Shown: one piece after another, positions 8,543 through 17,173 of the stretch
Layout of the letters: each line of letters begins with the position of its first letter
How positions within the stretch are numbered: position 1 is the first letter of the stretch
From: Streptomyces pyxinicus
Lineage (GTDB): Bacteria > Actinomycetota > Actinomycetes > Streptomycetales > Streptomycetaceae
Reading direction: 5' to 3'
Length of the DNA: 64,000 nucleotides
Assembly: GCF_024753135.1 (NCBI RefSeq)
Contig: NZ_JANUGP010000008.1
Span: 124,001 to 188,000, forward strand
The notes under the pieces: model-generated
Told to the model about the DNA's origin: nothing
Databases searched by the model: none
The model's input: only the letters and a program-made list of their open reading frames with translations
Position numbers and translations under genes: made by a program

Positions 8543-9364
8543 GTGGTCATCCCCGTCCATGACGTGAACCCGGTGCGCCGCACTCCCTGGGTGACGTACG
8601 CGCTGATCGCCGCCAACGTCCTCGTGTTCCTCACCATGCCCGGCGCCGGCGGTGCCCTGGGCGGCAGCGAACTGGCGCGGCTCTGTCACCTTCAGGCCTT
8701 CATGGACCAGTACGCGGCGGTCCCGGCCGAGCTGGTCCACCACCGGCTGCCCCGGCTGGTGCCCACGGGCGAGGTGGGGGTGGGCGCGCACGGGGCGGGG
8801 TGCGTGGTCGGGCCGCCGGACTACGACAAGTCCCCGGCGCTGTCGGTCTTCACGGCGATGTTCCTGCACGGCGGCTGGCTGCACCTGCTCGGCAACATGC
8901 TGTTCCTGCTGATCTTCGGCAACAACGTCGAGGACCGGATGGGCCACGTCCGGTACTTCCTCTTCTACGTCGTCTGCGGCTACGCGGCTGGCTACGGCTT
9001 CGCGCTGCTCAACGCCGACTCCACCGACCCGCTGATCGGCGCGTCCGGGGCCATCGCCGGTGTGCTCGGCGCCTATCTGGTGCTGTTCCCGAAGGCGCGG
9101 GTCTGGGTGCTGGTGCCGTTCCTGGTCTTCCTGCCGCTGCGGCTGCCGGCCTGGCTGGTGCTGGGCTTCTGGTTCGTGCTCCAGGCGCTGGACTCCTCCG
9201 GGCACGCGGCCTCCGGCACCGGCACGGTGGCGTACGCGGCCCATGTGGTCGGCTTCCTGGCCGGCATGCTGCTGGCCTGGCCCCTCAAGCCGGGCACGCC
9301 GCCCCCGCCGGAGCCGCCCGGTCTGCTGTTCGGCAGGCGGGCGCGGCCCCACTACGGCTGGTGA
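8543..9364 (+). CDS. Rhomboid-family intramembrane serine protease
   Basis: The predicted product is 273 residues with about six to seven membrane segments. The catalytic dyad is visible: Ser168 in LIGASGAIAG and His234 in YAAHVVGFLAG. An HGGWLHLLGNMLFL segment (about 109-122) carries the conserved loop His and Asn. The GTG at 8543 gives MVIPVHDVNPVRRTPWV, the usual start of actinobacterial rhomboids, but no good ribosome binding site precedes it. Rhomboids cleave substrates inside the membrane; the substrate here is unknown. The stop is 1 bp from the convergent hemE stop. Confidence 0.88.
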   Translation: MVIPVHDVNPVRRTPWVTYALIAANVLVFLTMPGAGGALGGSELARLCHLQAFMDQYAAVPAELVHHRLPRLVPTGEVGVGAHGAGCVVGPPDYDKSPALSVFTAMFLHGGWLHLLGNMLFLLIFGNNVEDRMGHVRYFLFYVVCGYAAGYGFALLNADSTDPLIGASGAIAGVLGAYLVLFPKARVWVLVPFLVFLPLRLPAWLVLGFWFVLQALDSSGHAASGTGTVAYAAHVVGFLAGMLLAWPLKPGTPPPPEPPGLLFGRRARPHYGW

Positions 9365-9365
9365 C

Positions 9366-10433
9366 TCAGCGCGCGGTCGCGGTGTGCACGTACTCCGTGA
9401 GCCGGGTCAGCGCGTCCGGGTCGGTGTTCGGCATGACGCCGTGGCCGAGGTTGAAGACATGGCCTTCCAGGCCGGAGGCGGCCGCGAGCACCTCGGCGGC
9501 CTTGGCCTCGACGGTGTCCTTGTCGGTGAAGAGCACGGTCGGGTCCAGGTTGCCCTGGACCGCCTTGCCGGGGCCGACCCGGCGGGCGGCCTCGTCCAGC
9601 GGCACCCGCCAGTCGGCGCCGACGACGTCCGCGCCGGCCTCGCTCATGAGGCCCAGCAGCTCACCGGTGCCGACCCCGAAGTGGATGCGCGGGACGCCGT
9701 ACCCGGCGACGGCGTCGAAGACCTTCGCCGAGGCGGGCATGACCGAGTCGCGGTAGTCGGCGGGGGACAGCGCGCCCGCCCAGGAGTCGAAGAGCTGGAC
9801 CGCGCTCGCGCCGGCCTCGATCTGCACCTTCAGGAAGGCGGCGGTGATGTCGGCGAGGCGGTCGAGCAGGTCGGCCCACAGCTCGGGGTCGCCGTACATC
9901 ATCGCCTTGGCGTTCTCGTACGTGCGTGAGGGGCCGCCCTCGACCAGGTAGCTCGCGAGGGTGAACGGCGCGCCCGCGAAGCCGATCAGCGGGGTCGCGC
10001 CGAGTTCGCGGGTGAGCAGGCCGATCGCCTCGGTGACGTAGGAGACGTCCTCGGGGGTGAGGTCGCGCAGCCGGGCGAGGTCGGCGCGGGTGCGGACGGG
10101 CTGCTCGACGACCGGTCCGACGCCGGGCTTGATGTCGAGGTCGATGCCGATGGCCTTGAGCGGGACGACGATGTCGCTGTAGTAGATCGCCGCGTCCACG
10201 CCATGCCGCCGCACCGGCTGGAGGGTGATCTCGGTGACCAGCTCGGGCCGTGTGCAGGACTCCAGCATCGGGATGCCCTCGCGCACCTTGCGGTACTCGG
10301 GCAGCGACCGGCCGGCCTGGCGCATGAACCACACGGGGGTGTGCGGCACGGGTTCACGGCGGCACGCCTTGAGGAAGGCGCTGTCGTACGTCGCGGTCGG
10401 CTGCTGGCCCGAAGGGCTTCCGTTGGCACTCAC
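9366..10433 (-). CDS. hemE: Uroporphyrinogen III decarboxylase
   Basis: The predicted product is 355 residues, standard for UroD. It removes four carboxyl groups from uroporphyrinogen III to give coproporphyrinogen III, the substrate used by the hemY-hemQ pair at 3.7-5.9 kb. Signature motifs present are [16 protein letters not shown] near 33-48 (with the conserved Arg) and [16 protein letters not shown] in the middle, plus the C-terminal GNLDP and FNLGHGV segments. Translation starts at GTG 10433. There is no clear ribosome binding site; GAGACT lies 7 nt upstream and could be the -10 of a leaderless promoter. Confidence 0.96.
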   Translation of the reverse strand: MSANGSPSGQQPTATYDSAFLKACRREPVPHTPVWFMRQAGRSLPEYRKVREGIPMLESCTRPELVTEITLQPVRRHGVDAAIYYSDIVVPLKAIGIDLDIKPGVGPVVEQPVRTRADLARLRDLTPEDVSYVTEAIGLLTRELGATPLIGFAGAPFTLASYLVEGGPSRTYENAKAMMYGDPELWADLLDRLADITAAFLKVQIEAGASAVQLFDSWAGALSPADYRDSVMPASAKVFDAVAGYGVPRIHFGVGTGELLGLMSEAGADVVGADWRVPLDEAARRVGPGKAVQGNLDPTVLFTDKDTVEAKAAEVLAAASGLEGHVFNLGHGVMPNTDPDALTRLTEYVHTATAR

Positions 10434-10518
10434 GACGGCAAGTCTCCCATGGCCGCGGGCGGCGAATCGCGCCTGCCCTTCGGGGGTGTCCCTCCCTGCG
10501 CGCGGGCCCGGTTCCCCT

Positions 10519-10524
10519 TACTCT
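10519..10524 (+). promoter_or_regulatory. Candidate -10 of a leaderless promoter
   Basis: TACTCT is followed by 7 nt and the ATG at 10532. No ribosome binding site is visible. Confidence 0.45.
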
Positions 10525-10531
10525 TCCCCGC

Positions 10532-11203
10532 ATGGCTGCGGCTCAGGGACGACTGTCGGACGGCGCTGGCGGAATGGACGACGCGGAGGACACCGCGCAG
10601 GGGCGGGCGGGCGGTGCGCTGCCGCCCGCGTTCCGGGCCGCGGTGGACGCGCTGCGCTCCGCGCGGGTGCGCCCGCAGGTGGAGGTGGAGCCGACACCCG
10701 CGCCGCAGCGGCTCGCGCCGCACGCGTACGCGCTGGAGGCCGTGGTGGTCGACGGCGAGCAGGAGCTGGCCGACGGCCGGCTGGTGCTGCTGCACGACCC
10801 GGCCGGGCACGACGCCTGGCGGGGCACGTTCCGGCTGGTGACGCTGGTGCGCGCGGAGCTGGAGGCGGAGATGGCCGCCGATCCGCTGCTGCCGGAGGTG
10901 TGCTGGTCCTGGCTGACCGGGGCGCTCCAGGCGCGCGGCCTCGGCTACGGCGAGCCGAGCGGCACGGTCACCCGGGCCAGCTCCCACTATTTCGGCGGTC
11001 TCGCCGAGCGGCCGGCCGCCTCGCAGATCGAGATCCGGGCGTCCTGGACACCGCGCGAGGGCCTGGGCGGGGTGCCGGACACGGCCGCCCACCTGGCGTC
11101 GTGGTGCGAGCTGCTGGCCCAGGTCGGGGGGCTGCCGCCGGCCGGTCCGGGCGACGCCTCCGTGGTCACGCTGCCGCAGCGCCGGGGCCCCCAGTCGCGC
11201 TGA
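10532..11203 (+). CDS. DUF3000 domain protein
   Basis: The predicted product is 223 residues and soluble. After an acidic, poorly ordered N-terminus, the conserved core (about 30-205) includes LPPAFRAAVDALRSARVRPQV, RLAPHAYALEA and VTRASSHYFGGL. These features match DUF3000, an actinobacterial family without known activity. It is divergent from hemE with about 100 bp between starts. No Shine-Dalgarno sequence precedes the ATG. Confidence 0.8.
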   Translation: MAAAQGRLSDGAGGMDDAEDTAQGRAGGALPPAFRAAVDALRSARVRPQVEVEPTPAPQRLAPHAYALEAVVVDGEQELADGRLVLLHDPAGHDAWRGTFRLVTLVRAELEAEMAADPLLPEVCWSWLTGALQARGLGYGEPSGTVTRASSHYFGGLAERPAASQIEIRASWTPREGLGGVPDTAAHLASWCELLAQVGGLPPAGPGDASVVTLPQRRGPQSR

Positions 11204-11390
11204 GCGGTCCCCCGGTTTCGGGACGGTCATTCCCGGCGTCATCCTGTTGGGCGTCTCATTGACCATGTCTTTGTCGATACGGCCACTTTCCGACCTCGAA
11301 TCGCCTCCGCTCGAACCGACTTGATCTTCGGATGATCGATCGTGTGTCCGAATTGCACGGATTGTTACTCACTAGATCGTGATCATTCTC

Positions 11391-11418
11391 TAAAGGCGGA
11401 CAGGTTTGCTGCCGAAGA
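11391..11418 (+). promoter_or_regulatory. Sigma-WhiG-type promoter of whiI
   Basis: TAAA at 11391-11394, a 16-nt spacer, then GCCGAAGA at 11411-11418 resembles the FliA/WhiG consensus (TAAA, about 15 nt, GCCGATAA). whiI transcription is known to depend on sigma-WhiG in S. coelicolor. The rest of the 290-bp intergenic region is unusually AT-rich and contains repeated GATCGTG words (for example near 11337 and 11375) that could bind regulators. Confidence 0.7.
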
Positions 11419-11497
11419 CGACTGTGACCTTGAAAGCACGGTTCTCTCCGGCTCACTCCCCACAAGCCGGCCCCGTCCCCCCACCCCAGGAGGCCTG

Positions 11498-12157
11498 GTG
11501 TCCGTTCTCCTTGAGCAGCCCGCAAGCCTGGTCGCCTACCGCCCGAACAAGCCGACCGCCATGGTGGTGGTGGCCGACCCCCGGGTCCGCTCCACCGTGA
11601 CCCGTCACCTCTGGGCGCTCGGCGTGCGTGACGTCATCGAGGCCTCGTCCATCGCCGAGGCCCGTCCCCGTATCAGCAACCCGCGCGACATCTGCGTCGC
11701 CGATGTCCACCTGCCCGACGGCTCCGGCCTGACCCTGCTCTCCGAGACCCGCGCCGCGGGCTGGCCCAACGGCCTCGCCCTCTCCGCCGCCGACGACATC
11801 GGCGCGGTGCGCAACGCCCTGGCCGGAGGGGTCAAGGGCTACGTCGTCACCGGCACCCGCACCAACATCGGACTGCCCAGCCGGCCCGGTGCCACCCCCC
11901 TCGGCGGTGCCGCCCGGATGCACCGCCGCCCCCCGGGTGCCCCGAGCCACCCGGGCGGCTACCGCGAACTGTCCGGCCGGGAGGTCGAGGTGCTGAGACT
12001 GGTCGCGGAAGGCCAGTCGAACAAGGCCATCGGCGTCTCGATGGGCCTGTCCGCCCTCACCGTCAAGAGCCACCTCGCCCGCATCGCCCGCAAGCTGGGC
12101 ACCGGGGACCGCGCCGGCATGGTCGCGGTCGCCCTGCGCACCGGCATCATCCACTGA
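11498..12157 (+). CDS. whiI: Orphan atypical response regulator WhiI (sporulation)
   Basis: The predicted product is 219 residues. GTG 11498 follows CAGGAGG. The receiver (about 18-130) keeps the phosphoacceptor-position Asp69 (CVADVHLPDGSG) but lacks part of the usual pocket: the acidic pair is reduced to AD (26-27), and the lysine expected after GY is replaced (GYVVTG). A LuxR-type helix-turn-helix follows at about 155-215 (LSGREVEVLRLVAEGQSNKAI). In S. coelicolor WhiI is needed for sporulation septation and acts with BldM; the degenerate receiver is a known property. No sensor kinase is adjacent. Identification rests on the atypical receiver, the length, the sigma-WhiG-like promoter and the position beside RNase D. 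Confidence 0.85.
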   Translation: MSVLLEQPASLVAYRPNKPTAMVVVADPRVRSTVTRHLWALGVRDVIEASSIAEARPRISNPRDICVADVHLPDGSGLTLLSETRAAGWPNGLALSAADDIGAVRNALAGGVKGYVVTGTRTNIGLPSRPGATPLGGAARMHRRPPGAPSHPGGYRELSGREVEVLRLVAEGQSNKAIGVSMGLSALTVKSHLARIARKLGTGDRAGMVAVALRTGIIH

Positions 12158-12243
12158 GCCCCGCCCCTCCCCCCTTCGGAGGAACCACCGGCCCCGCCGT
12201 GTGAACCGCGAGCACCAGCGGGCTGACCGGTTTACGACCCTTG

Positions 12244-12279
12244 GGCGCCCGTCGACGGAACGTTCCGGCGACGGGCGCC
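12244..12279. terminator. Large inverted repeat between whiI and rnd
   Basis: GGCGCCCGTCG at 12244-12254 pairs with CGACGGGCGCC at 12269-12279. The loop contains a perfect palindrome, GGAACGTTCC (12257-12266). It lies about 90 bp after whiI and 25 bp before rnd, so it probably ends the whiI transcript. No T-tract follows. Confidence 0.55.
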
Positions 12280-12292
12280 TTCCGCGCACGGA

Positions 12293-12298
12293 TACCCT
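12293..12298 (+). promoter_or_regulatory. Candidate -10 of a leaderless promoter
   Basis: TACCCT is followed by 6 nt and GTG 12305. No ribosome binding site is present. Confidence 0.45.
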
Positions 12299-12304
12299 TG
12301 ACAG

Positions 12305-13594
12305 GTGACCGACGCCCAAGACACCGCAGCAGACAGCACCCTGCGCACCCACGGGGGCACGCCTCCGGACGACGCCGGATCTTCTGTGCCGGGGGCACCG
12401 GTTCCCTTGCTGGAGCCCCGCGAGGGCATTCCGCCGGTGATCGCCGACGAAGCCGCCCTCGCCGCGGCGGTCGCCGCCTTCGCCGCCGGCTCCGGCCCCG
12501 TCGCCGTGGACGCCGAGCGCGCCTCCGGCTACCGCTACGGACAGCGGGCGTATCTGGTGCAGCTGCGCCGCGAGGGCGCGGGCTCCGCGCTGATCGACCC
12601 CGTGGCCTGTCCGGATCTGTCCGCCCTCGGTGAGGCGCTGTCCGGCGTCGAGTGGGTGCTGCACGCGGCCACCCAGGATCTGCCCTGCCTGCGCGAGATA
12701 GGCATGACCCCCACCCGCCTGTTCGACACCGAGCTGGCCGGCCGGCTCGCCGGGTTCCCGCGCGTCGGGCTCGGCGCCATGGTCGAGGGCGTCCTCGGCT
12801 ATGTGCTGGAGAAGGGGCACTCCGCCGTCGACTGGTCCACCCGCCCGCTGCCCGAGCCGTGGCTGCGCTACGCCGCGCTCGACGTGGAACTCCTCGTCGA
12901 CCTGCGCGACGCGCTGGAGAAGGAGCTGGAGCGGCAGGGCAAGCTGGAGTGGGCGCTCCAGGAGTTCGACGCGATCGCCGCCGCCCCGCCGGCCGAGCCC
13001 CGCAAGGACCCCTGGCGGCGGACGTCCGGGATGCACAAGGTGCGCCGGCGCCGGCAGCTCGGCGTCGTACGGGAGCTGTGGCAGACCCGGGACCGGATCG
13101 CGCAGCGCCGGGACGTGTCGCCGGGCAAGGTGCTGTCGGACGCGGCGATCGTGGAGGCCGCGCTGGCGCTGCCGGCCAATGTGCACGCGCTGGCCGCGCT
13201 GAACGGCTTCGGGCACCGGATGGGGCGCCGGCAGCTGGAGCAGTGGCAGGCCGCGGTGGACCGGGCGAAGGCGCTGACGGAGTCGCAGCTGCCGCAGCCG
13301 GGCCAGCAGGTGACCGGACCGCCGCCGCCGCGCGCGTGGGCCGACAAGGACCCGGTCGCGGCGGCCCGGCTGTCGGCGGCGCGGGCCGGGGTGACGGCAC
13401 TGGCCGAGCGGCTCACCATGCCGCAGGAGAACCTGATCGCCCCGGACAGCGTGCGGCGCCTGTGCTGGGAGCCGCCGGCGGTGGCCGACGACACCTCCGT
13501 CGCCGGGGCGCTCGCGGGATACGGGGCGCGGCCCTGGCAGGTGGACCTGGTGACCCCCGTACTGGTCGCCGCGCTGGCTTCGGCAGGGGCCTGA
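12305..13594 (+). CDS. rnd: Ribonuclease D family 3'-5' exonuclease
   Basis: The predicted product is 429 residues. The DEDDy exonuclease residues are visible: Asp69 and Glu71 (VAVDAERAS), Asp125 (ATQDLP), and Tyr189 with Asp193 (RYAALDVELL). HRDC-like helical domains follow (about 230-400; for example LWQTRDRIAQRRDVSPGKVL). RNase D trims structured RNA 3' ends such as tRNA precursors. The first 40 residues are an acidic, Pro/Gly-rich extension. The GTG start lies 6 nt after a -10-like hexamer. It has no operon partner. Confidence 0.9.
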   Translation: MTDAQDTAADSTLRTHGGTPPDDAGSSVPGAPVPLLEPREGIPPVIADEAALAAAVAAFAAGSGPVAVDAERASGYRYGQRAYLVQLRREGAGSALIDPVACPDLSALGEALSGVEWVLHAATQDLPCLREIGMTPTRLFDTELAGRLAGFPRVGLGAMVEGVLGYVLEKGHSAVDWSTRPLPEPWLRYAALDVELLVDLRDALEKELERQGKLEWALQEFDAIAAAPPAEPRKDPWRRTSGMHKVRRRRQLGVVRELWQTRDRIAQRRDVSPGKVLSDAAIVEAALALPANVHALAALNGFGHRMGRRQLEQWQAAVDRAKALTESQLPQPGQQVTGPPPPRAWADKDPVAAARLSAARAGVTALAERLTMPQENLIAPDSVRRLCWEPPAVADDTSVAGALAGYGARPWQVDLVTPVLVAALASAGA

Positions 13595-13607
13595 GGGTCG
13601 TTCGGGT

Positions 13608-13642
13608 TGATCGCGCAGTTCCCCGCGCACCTTCGGGGCCGT
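13608..13642 (+). repeat. Streptomyces interspersed GC-rich element
   Basis: The words GATCGCGCAGTTCCCCGCGC and CCTTCGGGGCC resemble a short sequence (CGCGCAGTTCCCCGCGCCCC) that I recall as widely scattered between genes in Streptomyces genomes. It lies directly after rnd. Its function is unknown. Confidence 0.45.
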
Positions 13643-13713
13643 AGAGATTCAGCCATACCGTGTGACCTTCACCGCTCCCCCCGGTAGGGGTGTGCAGCTA
13701 CATTACTCGTTAG

Positions 13714-13740
13714 TAGCATGGGCTTAAGCAAGCGCTCAGC
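13714..13740 (+). promoter_or_regulatory. Candidate promoter/operator of fadA-fadB
   Basis: TAGCAT (13714-13719) could be a -10. It is followed by TTAAGCAAGCGCTCAGC (13724-13740), which contains AGCAAGCGCT, similar to operators of TetR-type fatty acid regulators. No regulator gene is adjacent. Confidence 0.3.
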
Positions 13741-13767
13741 GTCCCGCACCCTTGGAGGAGAGCCATC

Positions 13768-14985
13768 GTGCCTCGTACCGTCAGGGACGTCGTCTTCGTC
13801 GACGGCGTCCGTACCCCGTTCGGCAAGGCGGGCCCGAAGGGCATCTACCACGAGACCCGCGCCGACGACCTGGTCGTCAAGGCGATCCGGGAGCTGCTGC
13901 GCCGCAACCCCGGTCTCGACCCGAAGCGGATCGACGAGGTCGCCATCGCCGCGACCACCCAGATCGGTGACCAGGGCCTGACGCTGGGCCGGACCGCGGG
14001 CATCCTCGCCGGTCTGCCGCAGTCCGTGCCCGGCTACTCCATCGACCGCATGTGCGCCGGCGCCCTGACCGCCGTGACGAGCACCGCCGGTTCGATCGCC
14101 TTCGGCGCCTACGACGCCGTCATCGCCGGTGGTGTCGAGCACATGGGCCGCCACCCGATGGGCGAGGGCGTGGACCCCAACCCGCGCTTCGTGAGCGAGA
14201 AGCTGGTCGACGAGTCCGCCCTGTTCATGGGCATGACCGCCGAGAACCTGCACGACCGCTACCCCTCCATCACCAAGCAGCGCGCCGACGAGTACGCGGT
14301 GCGCTCACAGGAGAAGGCCGCCAAGGCGTACGCCAACGGCAAGATCCAGCAGGACCTGGTGCCGGTCTCGGTGCGCCGCACCAGCCCGGAGGCCGGCGAG
14401 ACCGGCTGGGGCCTGGTCACCGCCGACGAGCCGATGCGCCCGGGCACCACGCTGGAGAACCTGGCCGGTCTGAAGACGCCGTTCCGCGTCCACGGCCGGG
14501 TCACCGCCGGCAACGCGGCCGGTCTGAACGACGGCGCGACCGCCTCGATCATCGCCTCCGAGGACTTCGCCCGCGAGCACGAGCTGCCGGTCAAGATGCG
14601 CCTCGTCTCCTACGCCTTCGCGGGCGTGGAGCCGGAGGTCATGGGCTACGGCCCGATCCCGGCCACGGAGAAGGCGCTCGCCAAGGCGGGCCTGTCCATC
14701 TCCGACATCGGCCTGTTCGAGATCAACGAGGCCTTCGCCGTCCAGGTGCTGGCCTTCCTGGAGCACTACGGCATCGCGGACGACGACGCGCGCGTCAACC
14801 AGTACGGCGGCGCCATCGCCTTCGGTCACCCGCTCGCCTCCTCCGGCGTCCGTCTGATGACGCAGCTGGCCCGCCAGTTCGAGGAGCAGCCGCAGGTCCG
14901 TTACGGCCTGACCACCATGTGCGTCGGCTTCGGCATGGGCGCGACCGTCGTCTGGGAGAACCCGCACTTCGAGGGGGACAAGTGA
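13768..14985 (+). CDS. fadA: Acetyl-CoA C-acyltransferase (beta-ketothiolase), FadA
   Basis: The predicted product is 405 residues. GTG 13768 follows GGAGGAG. The thiolase residues are Cys96 (SIDRMCAGALTA), a late His in GGAIAFGHPLASSG, and a second Cys in TTMCVGFGMG near the C-terminus. The enzyme cleaves 3-ketoacyl-CoA to acetyl-CoA and a shortened acyl-CoA, the last beta-oxidation step. It overlaps the next gene in GTGA, so the pair is translationally coupled and the proteins probably form the oxidation complex. Acetoacetyl-CoA-specific thiolase is possible, but pairing with FadB favours the degradative enzyme. Confidence 0.93.
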   Translation: MPRTVRDVVFVDGVRTPFGKAGPKGIYHETRADDLVVKAIRELLRRNPGLDPKRIDEVAIAATTQIGDQGLTLGRTAGILAGLPQSVPGYSIDRMCAGALTAVTSTAGSIAFGAYDAVIAGGVEHMGRHPMGEGVDPNPRFVSEKLVDESALFMGMTAENLHDRYPSITKQRADEYAVRSQEKAAKAYANGKIQQDLVPVSVRRTSPEAGETGWGLVTADEPMRPGTTLENLAGLKTPFRVHGRVTAGNAAGLNDGATASIIASEDFAREHELPVKMRLVSYAFAGVEPEVMGYGPIPATEKALAKAGLSISDIGLFEINEAFAVQVLAFLEHYGIADDDARVNQYGGAIAFGHPLASSGVRLMTQLARQFEEQPQVRYGLTTMCVGFGMGATVVWENPHFEGDK

Positions 14986-17111
14986 GCACCACCGCTGAGC
15001 TGTTGAAGGGCGCGGCCGAGCTGTTCCCCGACGAGGTCGTGACGTCCGCGCACGTACGCCACTTCGACCTGCCCTTCGGTGCCGGGCGGTTCGCGCTCGT
15101 CACGCTGGACAACGGCCTGGACCACACCAAGCCGACCACCTTCGGACCGGCCTCGCTGGCGAACCTGAACGCCGCGATCGACCAGGTCGAGAAGGAGGCG
15201 GCCGAGGGCACGATCGTCGGCGTCGGCATCACCGGCAAGCCGTTCATCTTCGCCGTCGGCGCCGACCTCAAGGGCGTCGAGCTGCTGAAGAGGCACGAGG
15301 ACGCGCTGGCCATCGGCAAGGGCGGCCACGAGGTGTTCAAGCGCCTCGCCGCGCTCGCCGTGCCGACCTTCGCCTACTACAACGGCGCCGCGATGGGCGG
15401 TGGCGTCGAGGTCGGTCTGCACTGCACCTACCGGACCGTCTCCGCGGCGATCCCGGCGTTCTCGCTGCCCGAGGTCTTCCTCGGCCTGGTTCCCGGCTGG
15501 GGCGGCTGCGCCCTGCTGCCGAACCTGATCGGCGCGGAGAAGGCCGTCTCGGTCATCATCGAGAACTCCCTGAACCAGAACCGGCAGCTCAAGGGCGCGC
15601 AGGTCTACGAGCTGGGGATCGCCGACGCGATCTTCGAGGGCGCCGACTTCCTGGAGCAGTCGCTGCTGTGGACGGCGGCCGTCCTCAAGGGCGAGATCGT
15701 CGTCGAGCGTCCGGCGGTCGACCGCGGCGAGGCCTGGGACCAGGCCGTCGCCAAGGGCCGGTTCGTCGCCGACTCCAAGGTGCACGGCGCGGCCCCGGCC
15801 GCCTACCGCGCCCTGGACATCATCGCCGCCGCCAAGAACGGCGACCTCCAGCAGGGCTTCGACGCCGAGGACCAGGCGCTCGCCGACCTGATCATGGGCG
15901 GCGAACTGCGCTCCGGCATCTACGCGTTCAACCTGGTGCAGAAGCGCGGCAAGCGTCCCGCGGGCGCCCCGGACAAGAACCTGGCCCGTCCGGTCACCAA
16001 GGTCGGCGTGGTCGGCGCCGGTCTGATGGCCTCCCAGCTCGCGCTGCTGTTCCTGCGCCGCCTGGAGGTGCCGGTCGTGCTGACCGACATCGACCAGGCG
16101 CGTGTCGACAAGGGTGTGGGCTACGTCCACGCCGAGATCGACAAGCTGCTCGGCAAGGGCCGGATCAACCAGGACAAGGCCAACCGCCTCAAGGCGCTGG
16201 TGACCGGTGTCCTGGACAAGGCCGAGGGCTTCGCGGACGCGGACTTCGTCATCGAGGCCGTCTTCGAGGAGATCGGCGTCAAGCAGCAGGTGTTCGCCGA
16301 GGTCGAGGCGGTCGCCCCGGCGCACGCGATCTTCGCCACCAACACCTCCTCGCTGTCGGTGTCGGAGATGGCCTCGAAGCTCAAGCACCCCGAGCGGGTC
16401 GTGGGCTTCCACTTCTTCAACCCGGTGGCCGTGCTGCCGCTGCTGGAGATCGTCCGCGGCGAGCAGACCGACGACGCGTCGCTCGCGACCGCGTTCGCCG
16501 TCGCCAAGAAGCTGAAGAAGACCGCGGTGCTGGTCAAGGACGCCCCGGCGTTCGTCGTGAACCGCATCCTGACCCGCTTCATGGGCGAGATCCAGAACGT
16601 CATCGACGAGGGCACCCCGGTCGAGGTCGCCGAGAGGGCCGTCGAGCCGCTCGGCCTGCCGATGTCCCCGCTGGTGCTGCTTGAGCTGGTCGGTCCCGCG
16701 ATCGGCCTGCACGTCTCGGAGACCCTCAACCGGGCCTTCCCGGAGCGCTTCACGGTCTCCCCGAACCTCAAGGCGGTCGTCGAGGCGGGCAAGCGCGGCT
16801 TCTACGTCTACGACAGCGGCAAGCCGGAGCTGGACCCGGAGGTCGCCGCGCTGCTGAAGCAGGGCGACGTCGTGCTGACCGAGGAGCAGGTGCGAGCCCG
16901 GGTGCTGGACGCGGTGGCGCAGGAGATCGGGCTCATGCTCGACGAGGGCGTCGTCGCCGAGGCCCAGGACATCGACCTGTGCCTGATCACGGGCGCCGGC
17001 TGGCCCTTCCACCTGGGCGGCATCACGCCGTACCTGGACCGCGAGGGCGTCTCGGAGCGGGTGAACGGCAAGAGGTTCCTCGCCCCGGGCGTGGCGAGCG
17101 TGCCCGCGTAG
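14982..17111 (+). CDS. fadB: Fatty acid oxidation complex alpha subunit (enoyl-CoA hydratase / 3-hydroxyacyl-CoA dehydrogenase)
   Basis: The predicted product is 709 residues. GTG 14982 overlaps the fadA stop. The N-terminal hydratase/isomerase domain (about 1-310) shows the oxyanion segment PFIFAVGADL and GAAMGGGVEVGLHC. The dehydrogenase part begins with VGVVGAGLMASQLALLF near 340. Most homologues have MG where this has MA. The catalytic His lies in GFHFFNPVAVLPLLEIV, and the C-terminal domain includes PAFVVNRILTRFMGE. The protein hydrates enoyl-CoA and oxidises 3-hydroxyacyl-CoA with NAD. Length and domain order match the bifunctional FadB/FadJ type. A strong terminator follows within 15 bp. 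Confidence 0.94.
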   Translation: MSTTAELLKGAAELFPDEVVTSAHVRHFDLPFGAGRFALVTLDNGLDHTKPTTFGPASLANLNAAIDQVEKEAAEGTIVGVGITGKPFIFAVGADLKGVELLKRHEDALAIGKGGHEVFKRLAALAVPTFAYYNGAAMGGGVEVGLHCTYRTVSAAIPAFSLPEVFLGLVPGWGGCALLPNLIGAEKAVSVIIENSLNQNRQLKGAQVYELGIADAIFEGADFLEQSLLWTAAVLKGEIVVERPAVDRGEAWDQAVAKGRFVADSKVHGAAPAAYRALDIIAAAKNGDLQQGFDAEDQALADLIMGGELRSGIYAFNLVQKRGKRPAGAPDKNLARPVTKVGVVGAGLMASQLALLFLRRLEVPVVLTDIDQARVDKGVGYVHAEIDKLLGKGRINQDKANRLKALVTGVLDKAEGFADADFVIEAVFEEIGVKQQVFAEVEAVAPAHAIFATNTSSLSVSEMASKLKHPERVVGFHFFNPVAVLPLLEIVRGEQTDDASLATAFAVAKKLKKTAVLVKDAPAFVVNRILTRFMGEIQNVIDEGTPVEVAERAVEPLGLPMSPLVLLELVGPAIGLHVSETLNRAFPERFTVSPNLKAVVEAGKRGFYVYDSGKPELDPEVAALLKQGDVVLTEEQVRARVLDAVAQEIGLMLDEGVVAEAQDIDLCLITGAGWPFHLGGITPYLDREGVSERVNGKRFLAPGVASVPA

Positions 17112-17125
17112 GACGGTGAGTGAGG

Positions 17126-17160
17126 AGAGGGCCCCCGCGGCGGCGGGGGCCCTCTTTTTT
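17126..17160 (+). terminator. Rho-independent terminator after fadB
   Basis: A 13-bp GC-rich stem (17126-17138 with 17043+100 to 17155, that is 17143-17155) has a GGCG loop and is followed by a run of T. It is the only textbook hairpin plus T-tract in the window. Confidence 0.92.
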
Positions 17161-17173
17161 CTTCGCCTGCCGC

